Assembly (NCBI GenBank): GCA_947496065.1
Contig: CANMBF010000001.1
Coordinates: 134,018 to 198,017, forward strand
Length of the DNA: 64,000 bases
Direction of reading: 5' to 3'
Source of the DNA: Bacteroidota bacterium
GTDB lineage: Bacteria; Bacteroidota; Bacteroidia; NS11-12g; UBA955
Part shown: positions 24,747-33,463 of the stretch, piece by piece
How the letters are laid out: every line of letters starts with the position of its first letter
Position numbering within the stretch: position 1 is the stretch's first letter
Translations under genes and position numbers: made by a program
The notes under the pieces: model-generated
What the model was told of the DNA's origin: nothing
The model's database searches: none
The model's input: only the letters and a program-made list of their open reading frames with translations

Positions 24747-25793
24747 TTGCGCGTATTAATTTTATATACCGAGTTGGCTGGCTATTTTATTGCCTGTGTA
24801 AAACATTTGTTATTACAGAAAAAGGACATTAAAATTTTACTTGTTCACTATCCTGTAAATCAAGAGGCTCCATTTAACTTCGATTTATCAAACAACCTTG
24901 TTAGTATTCAATATGCGAAAGATTCAGAGGAAAAAATTCAACAAGAAATTGATCAATTTTCACCTCAATTAATTCTATGTTCGGGGTGGGGAAATAAATT
25001 CTATTTAAGTGTTATTAAAAAATACCGAACAAGCGCCAAAAATGTGGTATTTATCGATAACCAATGGTTAGGAACTGCAAAACAATACCTTTTGAGATTC
25101 ATTTCACCGTTTTGGTTGAGAAGATTATTTCATGCCACCTGGGTGCCAGGTGAACCCCAAAAATTATATGCTCAAAAGTTGGGATTCAAATCCAATCAAA
25201 TATTCACTGGCTTGTATGTGGCTGATTCCAACTTATTCAAACCAATTGGTGAACTGAAGCTTAGACAAAAAGGGCCCTATCCTAAAGTGATGATTAGTGT
25301 TGCTCGGTACATTAAGCAAAAGGATTTACCAACGTTGTGGAATGCATTCATCAAAGCGAATGCCAACACTGGCCATCAATGGCAATTGCATTGCTTTGGC
25401 TTTGGCGACTTATATGATCAACGCATAGAGAATACTTTTATCAAACACCATGGATTTGTTCAACCTGATGCAATGCGCGCTTACTTGTCAAAAAGCGGCG
25501 TATATGTTTTACCAAGTCTTTTCGAACCATGGGGTGTTGCTGTACATGAAATGGCCATGTCCGCTTTGCCTATGATTTTAAGTGACAAAATTGGTTCAGC
25601 TTCATTTTTTTTAGATGATCAGAATGGCTGTATTTTTGAAGCAGGCAATGTTGATATGCTTCAACAAAAGCTAGAAAAATTAATGTCTTTAAATGATGAT
25701 CAATTATGGCAAATGGCCGCCCATAGTTTTGAAAAAGGGTCAACATTAGAGCTTGATGATTGGGTTAATACTTTAAATAAAATGATATTGTAA
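24747..25793 (+). CDS. GT4-family glycosyltransferase
   Basis: This glycosyltransferase of about 348 aa begins RVLILYTELAGYFIACVKHLL, the typical opening of a GT4 subgroup, from a TTG at 24747. The frame opens earlier (24684), but those starts would lie within the 5' end of the divergent wzy-like gene. Donor-domain blocks are MISVARYIKQKDLPTLWNAF, HCFGFGDLYDQ and VYVLPSLFEPWGVAVHEMAMSALPMILSD, with the E(x7)E motif FEPWGVAVHE. The stop overlaps the ATG of the next gene (TAATG). Confidence 0.86.
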   Translation: MRVLILYTELAGYFIACVKHLLLQKKDIKILLVHYPVNQEAPFNFDLSNNLVSIQYAKDSEEKIQQEIDQFSPQLILCSGWGNKFYLSVIKKYRTSAKNVVFIDNQWLGTAKQYLLRFISPFWLRRLFHATWVPGEPQKLYAQKLGFKSNQIFTGLYVADSNLFKPIGELKLRQKGPYPKVMISVARYIKQKDLPTLWNAFIKANANTGHQWQLHCFGFGDLYDQRIENTFIKHHGFVQPDAMRAYLSKSGVYVLPSLFEPWGVAVHEMAMSALPMILSDKIGSASFFLDDQNGCIFEAGNVDMLQQKLEKLMSLNDDQLWQMAAHSFEKGSTLELDDWVNTLNKMIL

Positions 25794-27613
25794 TGTGCGG
25801 AATTAATGGAATTATAGGTACAAGTATAGCGGATTCAAAATCCATTATTGCTTCAATGAATGGCAGTATGAGACATCGTGGCCCAGATGATTTTGGAAGT
25901 TATGTAACAACCTCATTTGCCTTTGGTCAAACCCGACTTTCTATCATTGATTTGTCATCTGCAGGTCATCAGCCAATGTTTTCAAACGGTGGTAAAGTTT
26001 GCATTACATTTAATGGAGAAATCTATAATTTCAAGGGAATAAAAAGTCAATTGTCCGACTACCCTTTTATTACCAATACAGATACAGAGGTTATTATTGC
26101 GGCCTATCTTAAATGGGGAATTCAATGTGTTGAAAAACTAGATGGTATGTTTGCCTTTGCACTCCATGATAGCAATAGCAATCAAACATTTTTAGTACGC
26201 GATAGGTTAGGAGTAAAGCCATTATACTATTATCATACAAATGATGGAAGTCTGATTTTCGCTTCGGAAGTAAGAAGCCTGCTTGCAAGCGGTTTGATTA
26301 AAAGGAAACTGAATACAAACGCATTAAGTGATTATCTTACTTTTCAAACAATTCCAGGCTATGAAACACTTGTTGAAGGTGTCCAAATGTTGCCTTCTGG
26401 TTCCTACATGACCATAAAGGATGAAGCTTTTGATATTAAAGCGTATTGGTCTATAAATGATTTTAAGCAAACAGAAACAACGCGCGACTTAGCAATAAAA
26501 ACAACGCGCGATTTGTTTATGAGAGCCGTTGAGAAAAGACTGATGTCAGATGTTCCTTTGGGGGCATTTTTGTCTGGTGGAATCGATTCAAGTGCTGTCG
26601 TTGCTGCCATGAGCGAGTGCGGGGTTAGTATTAATTCTTACAATATTAATTTCAATGAAAAACAATTTAGTGAAGCTAAATTCGCAGCGTTAATTGCAAA
26701 AAAGTTCAAGACCAACCATACCCAAATTGACTTAAGTGCAGATGAGTTTTTGGGAATGTTCCCAGCGGCATTGAGCGCGCTAGATCAGCCTAGTTGGGAT
26801 GGCGTAAATACTTATGTTGTCTCTAAAGCCGTAAAAGGTGCTGGTATTTCGGTAGCACTCTCTGGGGTAGGAGGTGATGAATGGTTTGGAGGGTATCCTG
26901 TTTTTAATCGATTAGGCGGAGGTTCAATTGAAAAACTTAAATATATCCCGCAATCTATTCGTCAATTAATTGCAACTACTGCTAACTATACGAAACAAGA
27001 TTATTCAGGTGCTAAGAAATTCGAATTGTTGGCAAGCAATATGAATTTAGAGAATAGCTATTATGCCATTAGAAAATTATTTACCCAATCGCAAATTAAT
27101 TCCATTTTGAATCAACCCATAGGGTTTAATCATGCGTATTTCCCTGATTCCAATCAATACAAGGCCATTTCTATTGCTGAATGGGAAAACTATCTTAAAC
27201 CTATGTTATTGCGTGATACAGACCAAATGGGCATGGCACATGCACTCGAAATAAGAGAGCCATTTTTAGATTATCAGCTGGTGGAATATGTATTGTCATT
27301 GCCAGATGCGTTTAAAAAGGGCAAGGCTCCCAAGGCCTTGTTAGTTGATGCCATGGGTGATTTGATTCCAGACGAAATTGTTCACCGTCCTAAAATGGGT
27401 TTCGTTTTACCTTGGCAAAATTGGCTAAAAAATGAACTTAAACCAATTGTTAATGAAGGTTTAGATGTACTATGTCATCACCCCTTATTCAACGCAAATA
27501 CTATTAACGAATTGAGAAAAAATTATTACAGTAATAAAAACAATATTCGTTGGAACATGATCTTAAATTTGGCAGTACTTGGCTTATGGATAAAAAATAA
27601 TAAGATTGAATAA
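25793..27613 (+). CDS. asnB: Asparagine synthase-like glutamine amidotransferase (second copy)
   Basis: This 606-aa class II amidotransferase begins MCGINGIIG (Cys2 nucleophile) and has MRHRGPDDFG, FGQTRLSIIDLS, FNGEIYNF, the PP-loop FLSGGIDSSAVVAA, LSGVGGDEWFGGYPVF and IREPFLDYQLVEYVLSLP. It is clearly diverged from the copy at 7579, so they probably act on different substrates. It overlaps the neighbouring glycosyltransferase genes by 1 bp upstream and 8 bp downstream, so its product is probably used in polysaccharide modification, such as uronamide formation. Confidence 0.9.
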   Translation: MCGINGIIGTSIADSKSIIASMNGSMRHRGPDDFGSYVTTSFAFGQTRLSIIDLSSAGHQPMFSNGGKVCITFNGEIYNFKGIKSQLSDYPFITNTDTEVIIAAYLKWGIQCVEKLDGMFAFALHDSNSNQTFLVRDRLGVKPLYYYHTNDGSLIFASEVRSLLASGLIKRKLNTNALSDYLTFQTIPGYETLVEGVQMLPSGSYMTIKDEAFDIKAYWSINDFKQTETTRDLAIKTTRDLFMRAVEKRLMSDVPLGAFLSGGIDSSAVVAAMSECGVSINSYNINFNEKQFSEAKFAALIAKKFKTNHTQIDLSADEFLGMFPAALSALDQPSWDGVNTYVVSKAVKGAGISVALSGVGGDEWFGGYPVFNRLGGGSIEKLKYIPQSIRQLIATTANYTKQDYSGAKKFELLASNMNLENSYYAIRKLFTQSQINSILNQPIGFNHAYFPDSNQYKAISIAEWENYLKPMLLRDTDQMGMAHALEIREPFLDYQLVEYVLSLPDAFKKGKAPKALLVDAMGDLIPDEIVHRPKMGFVLPWQNWLKNELKPIVNEGLDVLCHHPLFNANTINELRKNYYSNKNNIRWNMILNLAVLGLWIKNNKIE

Positions 27614-28763
27614 ACCAACTACCATTTTAATTTTTACCGACTGGTATGTGCCAGGCTACAGAGCCGGTGGCCCCATTCAATCTGTTTACAATTTAGCAAA
27701 ACTGTTAAGCCATAATTTTCATGTTAAAGTTGTTACACGCAATACTGATTACGCATCTTCAGAAGCCTATTCTGGTGTTGTAGCCAATGAGTGGGTCACC
27801 CTTAACCATCAGCACGAAGTACTTTATATTTCTTCAGAAAATGTAACCGTAAAAGCCATTAAAAATTTATGCAAGGAACACAAAGCCAACGTAATTTTAA
27901 TCAATGGTTTGTTTTCTTTTTACTTCAGCATTCTACCCTTGTTTTTTGCTAATTTTTATGGTGCATTAAAAACCTTTGTGGCTGTAAGGGGCATGTTGCA
28001 TCAATCCGCATTAAAGGTCAAACCACTAAAGAAACAGCTATTTCTAGCATTCGCTCGCGGTTTTGGACTTTACAAATCAACTACCTTGTTGTCTACTTCA
28101 CCTTTTGAAAATGAGGAAATTGTTAGGACCCTAGGTAAGGTAAAGATTGTTTCTGCGCCCAATATTCCATTGCTGCCAGATAAAAATTTTAATTTTTCAA
28201 ATAAGGCATTTAAATCCGACAAAGGTATTTTGCGTTTGCTTTTTTTAGGTAGAATTTCACCCGAAAAAAACCCTGTAATGGTTTTGAAAGCATTGAAAAA
28301 TAGGAAAGAAAATATACAAATTAGTTTTGCTGGTGCCGGCATCGACGAAGCCTATCAACAAGTATTTGATAATGAATTAAAATCAATGCCAAAGAACATA
28401 GCGATAATTTGTTTGAAAGAATTACCTCACTCTGAAATTTTAAATTTATTCAATCACACGGATGTGATGATTTTGCCTTCTCATGGTGAAAACTTTGGAC
28501 ATGCAATTTTCGAAAGTTTAGCCTCTGCAACACCTGTTATTATTAGCAATAATACGCCCTGGAAGCAAATGCAAGAAAGCATGGCTGGTATTGAGGTGCA
28601 GGCAGACAGTATGGAAGAAATTAGCAATGCAATTGGATTTTTTGATGCGATGGAACTTTCTACTTACCGCCATTGGCAAGAAGGTGCTCTAAATAAGGCT
28701 TTAGATTATATTGATAAAAATGAATTTGAAAATAGATATGGAAATATTTTCCATACTAATTAA
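27606..28763 (+). CDS. GT4-family glycosyltransferase
   Basis: This 385-aa protein starts at a TTG overlapping the end of the AsnB-like gene (NKPTTILIFTDWYVPGYRAGGPIQSVYNLAKLL), the typical opening of a Bacteroidota capsule glycosyltransferase. Donor-domain blocks are LFLGRISPEKNPVMVLKAL, SFAGAGID and VMILPSHGENFGHAIFESLASATPVIIS, with the E(x7)E motif ENFGHAIFE, then NNTPWKQM. It is the last gene before a candidate promoter at 28790. Confidence 0.9.
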   Translation: MNKPTTILIFTDWYVPGYRAGGPIQSVYNLAKLLSHNFHVKVVTRNTDYASSEAYSGVVANEWVTLNHQHEVLYISSENVTVKAIKNLCKEHKANVILINGLFSFYFSILPLFFANFYGALKTFVAVRGMLHQSALKVKPLKKQLFLAFARGFGLYKSTTLLSTSPFENEEIVRTLGKVKIVSAPNIPLLPDKNFNFSNKAFKSDKGILRLLFLGRISPEKNPVMVLKALKNRKENIQISFAGAGIDEAYQQVFDNELKSMPKNIAIICLKELPHSEILNLFNHTDVMILPSHGENFGHAIFESLASATPVIISNNTPWKQMQESMAGIEVQADSMEEISNAIGFFDAMELSTYRHWQEGALNKALDYIDKNEFENRYGNIFHTN

Positions 28764-28789
28764 TCATATACTTAATTTATAAAATCACC

Positions 28790-28797
28790 TATTTTTG
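28790..28797 (+). promoter_or_regulatory. Candidate -7 box
   Basis: TATTTTTG matches TAnnTTTG and is 10 bp before the ATG at 28808, which implies a very short leader. No clean TTTG is seen at the -33 distance. Confidence 0.4.
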
Positions 28798-28807
28798 CAA
28801 CAATACA

Positions 28808-29362
28808 ATGCGTAAATCAGTCAATCTAGCAAAATTTGATAACAGCTCTTTTTTTAGAGTTGGAGCAGGTTTTTTCAAAAGAGGAAGCTGGTTTGTATGC
28901 AATGGTTTGTTTTTTAAAACACCATTTCACTTCTATGGGGTAAAAGTTTTTTTATTGCGATTGTTTGGAGCCCAAATTGGAAAGAATGTGGTGATTAAGC
29001 CACATGTAAACATTAAGTTCCCATGGCGTTTAACAATAGGAGATAATGTTTGGATAGGTGAGCAAGTTTGGATTGATAACTTAGATATAGTTAATATCGG
29101 CAATAATGTTTGTATTTCCCAAGGTGCTTTTTTGCTTTGTGGTAACCATAACTACAAAAAAGAAACCTTTGATTTAATGGTTGGTAGCATTACACTCGAA
29201 GATGGCGTTTGGATTGGTGCAAAGGCAATGGTGTGTGGAAATGTAATTTGCCATAGTCACAGTATTTTAATGGTACAAAGTGTAGCAGTTAAAAACCTCG
29301 ATGCTTATGGAATTTATAGAGGCAATCCTGCTGAAAAAATAAAGGAGAGAATAATTGAATAA
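28808..29362 (+). CDS. Left-handed beta-helix acetyltransferase (WcaF-like)
   Basis: This 184-aa hexapeptide-repeat acyltransferase resembles colanic acid WcaF. It has an N-terminal region (GSWFVCNGLFFKTPFHFYGVKVFLLRLFGAQIGKNVVIKPHVNIKFPWRL is split across the first third), then repeats such as IGDNVWIGEQVWIDN and ICISQGAFLLCGNHNYKK-like CISQGAF..CGNHNY with the catalytic His in GNHN. It would transfer acetyl from acetyl-CoA to a sugar hydroxyl. The TTG start of the GT2 gene overlaps its stop by 8 bp. Confidence 0.85.
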   Translation: MRKSVNLAKFDNSSFFRVGAGFFKRGSWFVCNGLFFKTPFHFYGVKVFLLRLFGAQIGKNVVIKPHVNIKFPWRLTIGDNVWIGEQVWIDNLDIVNIGNNVCISQGAFLLCGNHNYKKETFDLMVGSITLEDGVWIGAKAMVCGNVICHSHSILMVQSVAVKNLDAYGIYRGNPAEKIKERIIE

Positions 29363-30134
29363 CCCAAAAGTTTCGATAATCACCATCTGTTACAATGCAG
29401 AAAAAACAATTGCACAAACGATACAGTCTGTTTTAAACCAGACGTATGAGAACATAGAATATATCATTATCGATGGGGCTTCAAAGGATTCAACTTATAA
29501 AATTATAGAAACCTTTCAACCCAATATTACAAAAGTATTTTCTGAACCTGACAAGGGCTTATATGATGCTTTTAATAAAGGGTTAGGTCAAGTAAGTGGT
29601 GATATTGTAGGCATCCTCAATTCAGATGATTTTTATCCCCATTCATCTGTCATTACCAATGTGGTTGAATTATTTAATTTACACCCCAAGGCAGAGGCCA
29701 TAAGTACTTCAGTTCAAATATTTAAGAACAATCAGTTCATACAACCTTTCAGAACATACCACGCCAGAAGCTTTAAGAAATGGCAATTTAGAATTGGCAT
29801 ACAACCACCCCATCCAGGTTTTTTTATTACAACCACCGCTTTATCTAGGGTAGGTAAATACAATGAAAACTACCGCATCAGTGGCGACTTTGAGTGGCTA
29901 TTGCGAGCCATTTGGGTGCATAAAATAAAAGTTGTTTATTCTAATTTAGTAACCGTTTATATGCGTGATGGTGGTTTAAGTGCTTCAGGTTTTTCTAGTA
30001 AAAAAAGAATGAATACAGAAAACCTAAAAGCTTTGAAGACCAATGGAATTTACAGTAATTTGGCATTCATCTATTCAAAATATTTACTCAAAGTTTTTCA
30101 ATTGAATTTGTTGTCCAATAAAAATCCATCATGA
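29355..30134 (+). CDS. GT2-family glycosyltransferase
   Basis: This 259-aa GT-A enzyme starts at a TTG (NNPKVSIITICYNAEKTIAQTIQSVLNQTYENIEYIIIDGASKDSTY). It has the DxD-type metal motif NSDD in GILNSDDFYPH, and ISGDFEWLLRA near the C-terminus. It is of the WcaA/colanic type that often starts or extends repeat units. It overlaps the acetyltransferase by 8 bp and the nth gene by 4 bp (ATGA), so the housekeeping nth gene may be read through from the polysaccharide operon. Confidence 0.9.
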   Translation: MNNPKVSIITICYNAEKTIAQTIQSVLNQTYENIEYIIIDGASKDSTYKIIETFQPNITKVFSEPDKGLYDAFNKGLGQVSGDIVGILNSDDFYPHSSVITNVVELFNLHPKAEAISTSVQIFKNNQFIQPFRTYHARSFKKWQFRIGIQPPHPGFFITTTALSRVGKYNENYRISGDFEWLLRAIWVHKIKVVYSNLVTVYMRDGGLSASGFSSKKRMNTENLKALKTNGIYSNLAFIYSKYLLKVFQLNLLSNKNPS

Positions 30135-30766
30135 CTAAAAAGCAAAAGGTTGAATTCATTTTAAAAACACTTGAATCTTTATATCCTGAAACACCTATTC
30201 CGCTCGATCATAAGGATGCATATACACTTTTAATAGCAGTATTGCTCTCCGCACAATGCACAGATGAAAGGGTGAACAAAATTACGCCTGCACTTTTTGA
30301 AAGGGCCGACACACCTTATAAAATGGTTAAGCTATCGATCGAAGAAATTAGGGAAATAATAAAACCATGTGGTCTATCTCCTGCAAAATCAAAAGCCATT
30401 TTTGGACTAAGTGAAATCTTAATTAATGAATACAAAGGGGAGGTTCCAGAATCTTTCGAGGCACTCGAAAAATTGCCTGGCGTAGGTCACAAAACAGCTT
30501 CTGTAGTGATGTCTCAAAGTTTTGGCCATCCTGCTTTTCCAGTTGATACTCATATTCATAGACTCGCCACACGATGGGGTTTAACCAGCGGTAAAAATGT
30601 GACAGAAACTGAAAAGGATTTGAAAAAACTTATTCCAAAAATATTGTGGAATAAAGGGCATCTACAAATCATCTTTTTTGGGAGACAATTCTGCCCCGCA
30701 AGAGGTCATGATATTCTCAATTGTCCAATTTGCAGTATAGTTGGCTGTATAGACCATAAAGCCTAA
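30131..30766 (+). CDS. nth: Endonuclease III
   Basis: This 211-aa base-excision-repair glycosylase/AP lyase has the helix-hairpin-helix LPGVGHKTASVVMS with catalytic Lys, the catalytic Asp in FPVDTHIHRLATRWGL, and LLSAQCTDERVNK. The C-terminal iron-sulfur cysteines are present as C-x9-C-x2-C-x4-C (CPARGHDILNCPICSIVGC), whereas the classical spacing is C-x6-C-x2-C-x5-C; a real cluster is still likely. It overlaps the GT2 gene by 4 bp and is convergent with recX (4-bp overlap of the 3' ends). Confidence 0.93.
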   Translation: MTKKQKVEFILKTLESLYPETPIPLDHKDAYTLLIAVLLSAQCTDERVNKITPALFERADTPYKMVKLSIEEIREIIKPCGLSPAKSKAIFGLSEILINEYKGEVPESFEALEKLPGVGHKTASVVMSQSFGHPAFPVDTHIHRLATRWGLTSGKNVTETEKDLKKLIPKILWNKGHLQIIFFGRQFCPARGHDILNCPICSIVGCIDHKA

Positions 30767-31236
30767 GTTTTTTTTCGTTTAAGGTAATCTTGAATCAAAT
30801 CGTATTCAAAACCCTTTTGAATGAGGTGTTGAATTAGTTTTTGTTCTCTGATGTAATTTAATTTATCCTTCAAGGTGGCATAATATTTATCGCCTACTTT
30901 TTCAAGTGTATTGATGTAGGCCACATCATCAATTTCAAGGAGCGCTTTTTTTATACTATAGTCGCTTATTCTTTTAAATTTAAGCGCTTGTTTAATACGC
31001 ACCTTACCCCACTGTTTTTGCCTAAATTTACCTCCTGTAAACGCTGCGGCATAACGTTCTTCATTTACCAACCCACTCTTAACAACATGGGCCAAAAGCT
31101 CATTAACATCATCTGTGTCAAGTCCAAATGTGTAGAGTTTATCTTTTACCTCCGATTGACATCTTTCTTGATAATTACAATAGTATTCAATTTTAGGTTT
31201 CGCTTGTTGAAGTGTAAGTCTTATGTTTTTATCCAT
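30763..31236 (-). CDS. recX: Regulatory protein RecX
   Basis: This 157-aa helical protein binds and dampens RecA filaments. Three-helix RecX repeats are visible: YYCNYQERCQSEVKDKLY, VNELLAHVVKSGLVNEERYAAAFTGGKFRQKQWGKVRIKQALK, and KLNYIREQKLIQHLIQKGFEYDLIQDYL. It lies 21 bp downstream of the nuclease-like gene on the same strand, so it probably belongs to a three-gene minus-strand operon starting with the symporter. Confidence 0.9.
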   Translation of the reverse strand: MDKNIRLTLQQAKPKIEYYCNYQERCQSEVKDKLYTFGLDTDDVNELLAHVVKSGLVNEERYAAAFTGGKFRQKQWGKVRIKQALKFKRISDYSIKKALLEIDDVAYINTLEKVGDKYYATLKDKLNYIREQKLIQHLIQKGFEYDLIQDYLKRKKT

Positions 31237-31256
31237 TATGAACTAAAACAGATGTT

Positions 31257-32405
31257 TTAAAATAAGGCTATTTTTTGAGTTATAATCCCTTGGTTAGTTA
31301 TCATAGAAACCAAATAATATCCTTTCTGAAGTCTTGATATATCAAAACTTTGTGAGGCGATAATGGGTTGATCCATAACACAGCTACCTAGCATATTATA
31401 GAGTTTTATTTGGCCTTCCTCAACTTCGCCAGTAATGATAAGTTGGCTTAAACTTGAATTTAAATAAACCAAAGGACGGTTAGTGGTTGTTTTGTAATTG
31501 GTCTTGCTCGAACGTCTCGAAAATGATGAATAAACAGGATAGTGATCGCTTGTGGTATTTGAATAATTTGGGATATACTGATTCAAAGTAAAGAGCTTAG
31601 TAGAATTTGAAACGTAGTAAGCTTTTAAAGGTTTAGAAATTAATTGATGATCAATGGCTTCAGGGTATGAGGTAGTCGTGCCAATGTGATTATCAGAAAA
31701 TGTTTTTGTTATAAATGTAAAATCAAAGCCCAAATCCAACATTGGCGCAAACGGTGATGGCAATCCATTGTAAATGGATTCATCTATATCGTCATTCCAA
31801 TCACCTAAAACCATACAAAAACGTTTATTGTGTTGCTGGTTCAAATACATTTTTAGCCATTGACCAGATCGAATTCTGCTGTTATAAGCATTGAGTAATT
31901 CGGTGGAAGTGCCAATATTTGCTTTTAGGTGTAGAGCAATTAAAAAAAGGGTGTCAATGCCCATCGGAACTAGTGGTTTTAAGCTTACCTGAAAGGGGAA
32001 TCTTAATGTGCTAAAGCTATCTTTTTGCTTGGTTCCAATTAATTCACTTTTGATCAATTTAAACAGTGATTTTTTATAGACGATTGCTGTTTTTTGTTCG
32101 GGCAGGTAATTGCAAATTGTATAAGCGTATTCAGGCAGCTGTTGCATCATTGAATCAAAAACAAAATTATTAGAGACTTCGCAAAAGGTCCAAATATCAA
32201 TTTCACTTTTTTTAATAACGTCAATAATATTGTTTTGCTGCAATGTTTCATTACTGGGGCCATAGCCAATTTTACCCAGCCAATTGAGATTCCAATTGGC
32301 AATTTCCAATTGTAGGCTATCTCCGATGGTAGGCACCTGCGCTTCAATATTTTTTGACAAACACCACGTTAAAACAAATATGAATAATGTCTTTTTGATC
32401 ATCAA
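31257..32405 (-). CDS. Secreted endonuclease/exonuclease/phosphatase-family protein with type IX sorting domain
   Basis: This 382-aa protein has an N-terminal signal peptide (KKTLFIFVLTWCLSKNIEAQ) and an EEP-fold domain. Motifs are ANWNLNWLG near the start, the catalytic Glu in FCEVSNNF, GDWNDDIDES and SDHYPVYSSF at the end. The last about 75 residues (from around LSQLIITGEVEEGQIKLYNMLG to the final GIITQKIALF) look like a Por secretion C-terminal sorting domain. It is therefore probably exported to the surface by the type IX system as a nuclease or phosphatase. It overlaps the symporter gene by 4 bp. Confidence 0.83.
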   Translation of the reverse strand: MMIKKTLFIFVLTWCLSKNIEAQVPTIGDSLQLEIANWNLNWLGKIGYGPSNETLQQNNIIDVIKKSEIDIWTFCEVSNNFVFDSMMQQLPEYAYTICNYLPEQKTAIVYKKSLFKLIKSELIGTKQKDSFSTLRFPFQVSLKPLVPMGIDTLFLIALHLKANIGTSTELLNAYNSRIRSGQWLKMYLNQQHNKRFCMVLGDWNDDIDESIYNGLPSPFAPMLDLGFDFTFITKTFSDNHIGTTTSYPEAIDHQLISKPLKAYYVSNSTKLFTLNQYIPNYSNTTSDHYPVYSSFSRRSSKTNYKTTTNRPLVYLNSSLSQLIITGEVEEGQIKLYNMLGSCVMDQPIIASQSFDISRLQKGYYLVSMITNQGIITQKIALF

Positions 32406-33310
32406 ATGGATGGGTTTTTTTCAATGAATTTAAGGGCAATTGTTTTAATAAGCCATGCAAATAGGAGGGTAGAAAAAAAGGTGAACATAGCATATACCAT
32501 TATGGGTTTTTGCATTTCGGCATTGCGCAATAAATTGCCCGCTATGAGTAATGCTAATGCAGTATTATGTAATCCAACTTCAATAATAATAGTGATTTTA
32601 TTTTGAAAATTGAGTCGAAAAAAATAGCCAGTTAAATAGCCAAGTATAATGCCACTCAAATTTTGCAACAGCACCCAAAAGCTTAAGGCATAAATTTCGG
32701 CACTTGATAAGGCAATACCACCTTTATCTTCGGGCACAAATATTTTTACCATAAAAATGATTAACAACAAAGCTGGTAGAAGATACTTTAATATAGGTTG
32801 TAATTTGTTGGCTAAATCAGAAAATTTATTTCGAATCAAAACACCAATAGTTGCTGGAAATACAGTTACTAAAGCAATGTGCTGAATAGTATGCCAAACA
32901 GGTAATTCTATCGCCTCAGTATGATGAAAATAATAGCCAATGCCCATATTAACGAAAATAGGAATCGTAAACATGCACAATATACCATTCATTACTGTAA
33001 GTGAAATACTGAGCGCAACATTGCCTTTTAGTAAATAACTAACCAAATTAGAGGTTACACCACCTGGGCAAACTGAAATGATAATGAAGCCAACTTTTAT
33101 AGCAGGAGAAAAATCGGTAAACTTCATTAAAATAAAAGCCGCTAGTGGTAAAAGTACCATTTGTGCAAATAACCCAACAGTTAATGATTTGGGCATTATA
33201 AAAAGTTGTTTAAAATCATCCTTGGTTAAATTTAAGCCCAAACTCATGGTAATAAAAGCCAATACTAAATCAATCAGTAAATCGATGTTGGAGAAGAGAA
33301 TATCTAGCAT
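32402..33310 (-). CDS. Bile acid:sodium symporter family protein (BASS)
   Basis: This protein of about 302 aa has nine to ten hydrophobic helices: an opening segment LFSNIDLLIDLVLAFITMSLGLNLTKDDFKQL, a VCPGGVTSNLVSYLLKGNVALSISLT segment with the conserved GG..SN, and EVGLHNTALALLIAG near the C-terminus. It probably moves an organic anion with sodium. The frame opens at 33370, but the ATG at 33310 (LDILFSNIDLL) gives the usual start. It is followed by the secreted nuclease and recX genes in one direction. Confidence 0.87.
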   Translation of the reverse strand: MLDILFSNIDLLIDLVLAFITMSLGLNLTKDDFKQLFIMPKSLTVGLFAQMVLLPLAAFILMKFTDFSPAIKVGFIIISVCPGGVTSNLVSYLLKGNVALSISLTVMNGILCMFTIPIFVNMGIGYYFHHTEAIELPVWHTIQHIALVTVFPATIGVLIRNKFSDLANKLQPILKYLLPALLLIIFMVKIFVPEDKGGIALSSAEIYALSFWVLLQNLSGIILGYLTGYFFRLNFQNKITIIIEVGLHNTALALLIAGNLLRNAEMQKPIMVYAMFTFFSTLLFAWLIKTIALKFIEKNPSI

Positions 33311-33430
33311 GGCAATGGTTTTTCGAAAATAAGTTTTAACAAACCTACATTTTTTTAGGCAATTTTCCACCTTCGTTATTTTTTTACTGGACAGTTCTAA
33401 CGCACTATTTTTTAATCTCTAGATTATATT

Positions 33431-33438
33431 TACTTTTG
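33431..33438 (+). promoter_or_regulatory. Candidate -7 box of the ald promoter
   Basis: TACTTTTG matches TAnnTTTG; a T-rich stretch (33408-33411) lies at roughly the -33 distance. It lies 25 bp before the ald ATG. Confidence 0.5.
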
Positions 33439-33463
33439 CAGCACAATAAATAAAAACAATAAT

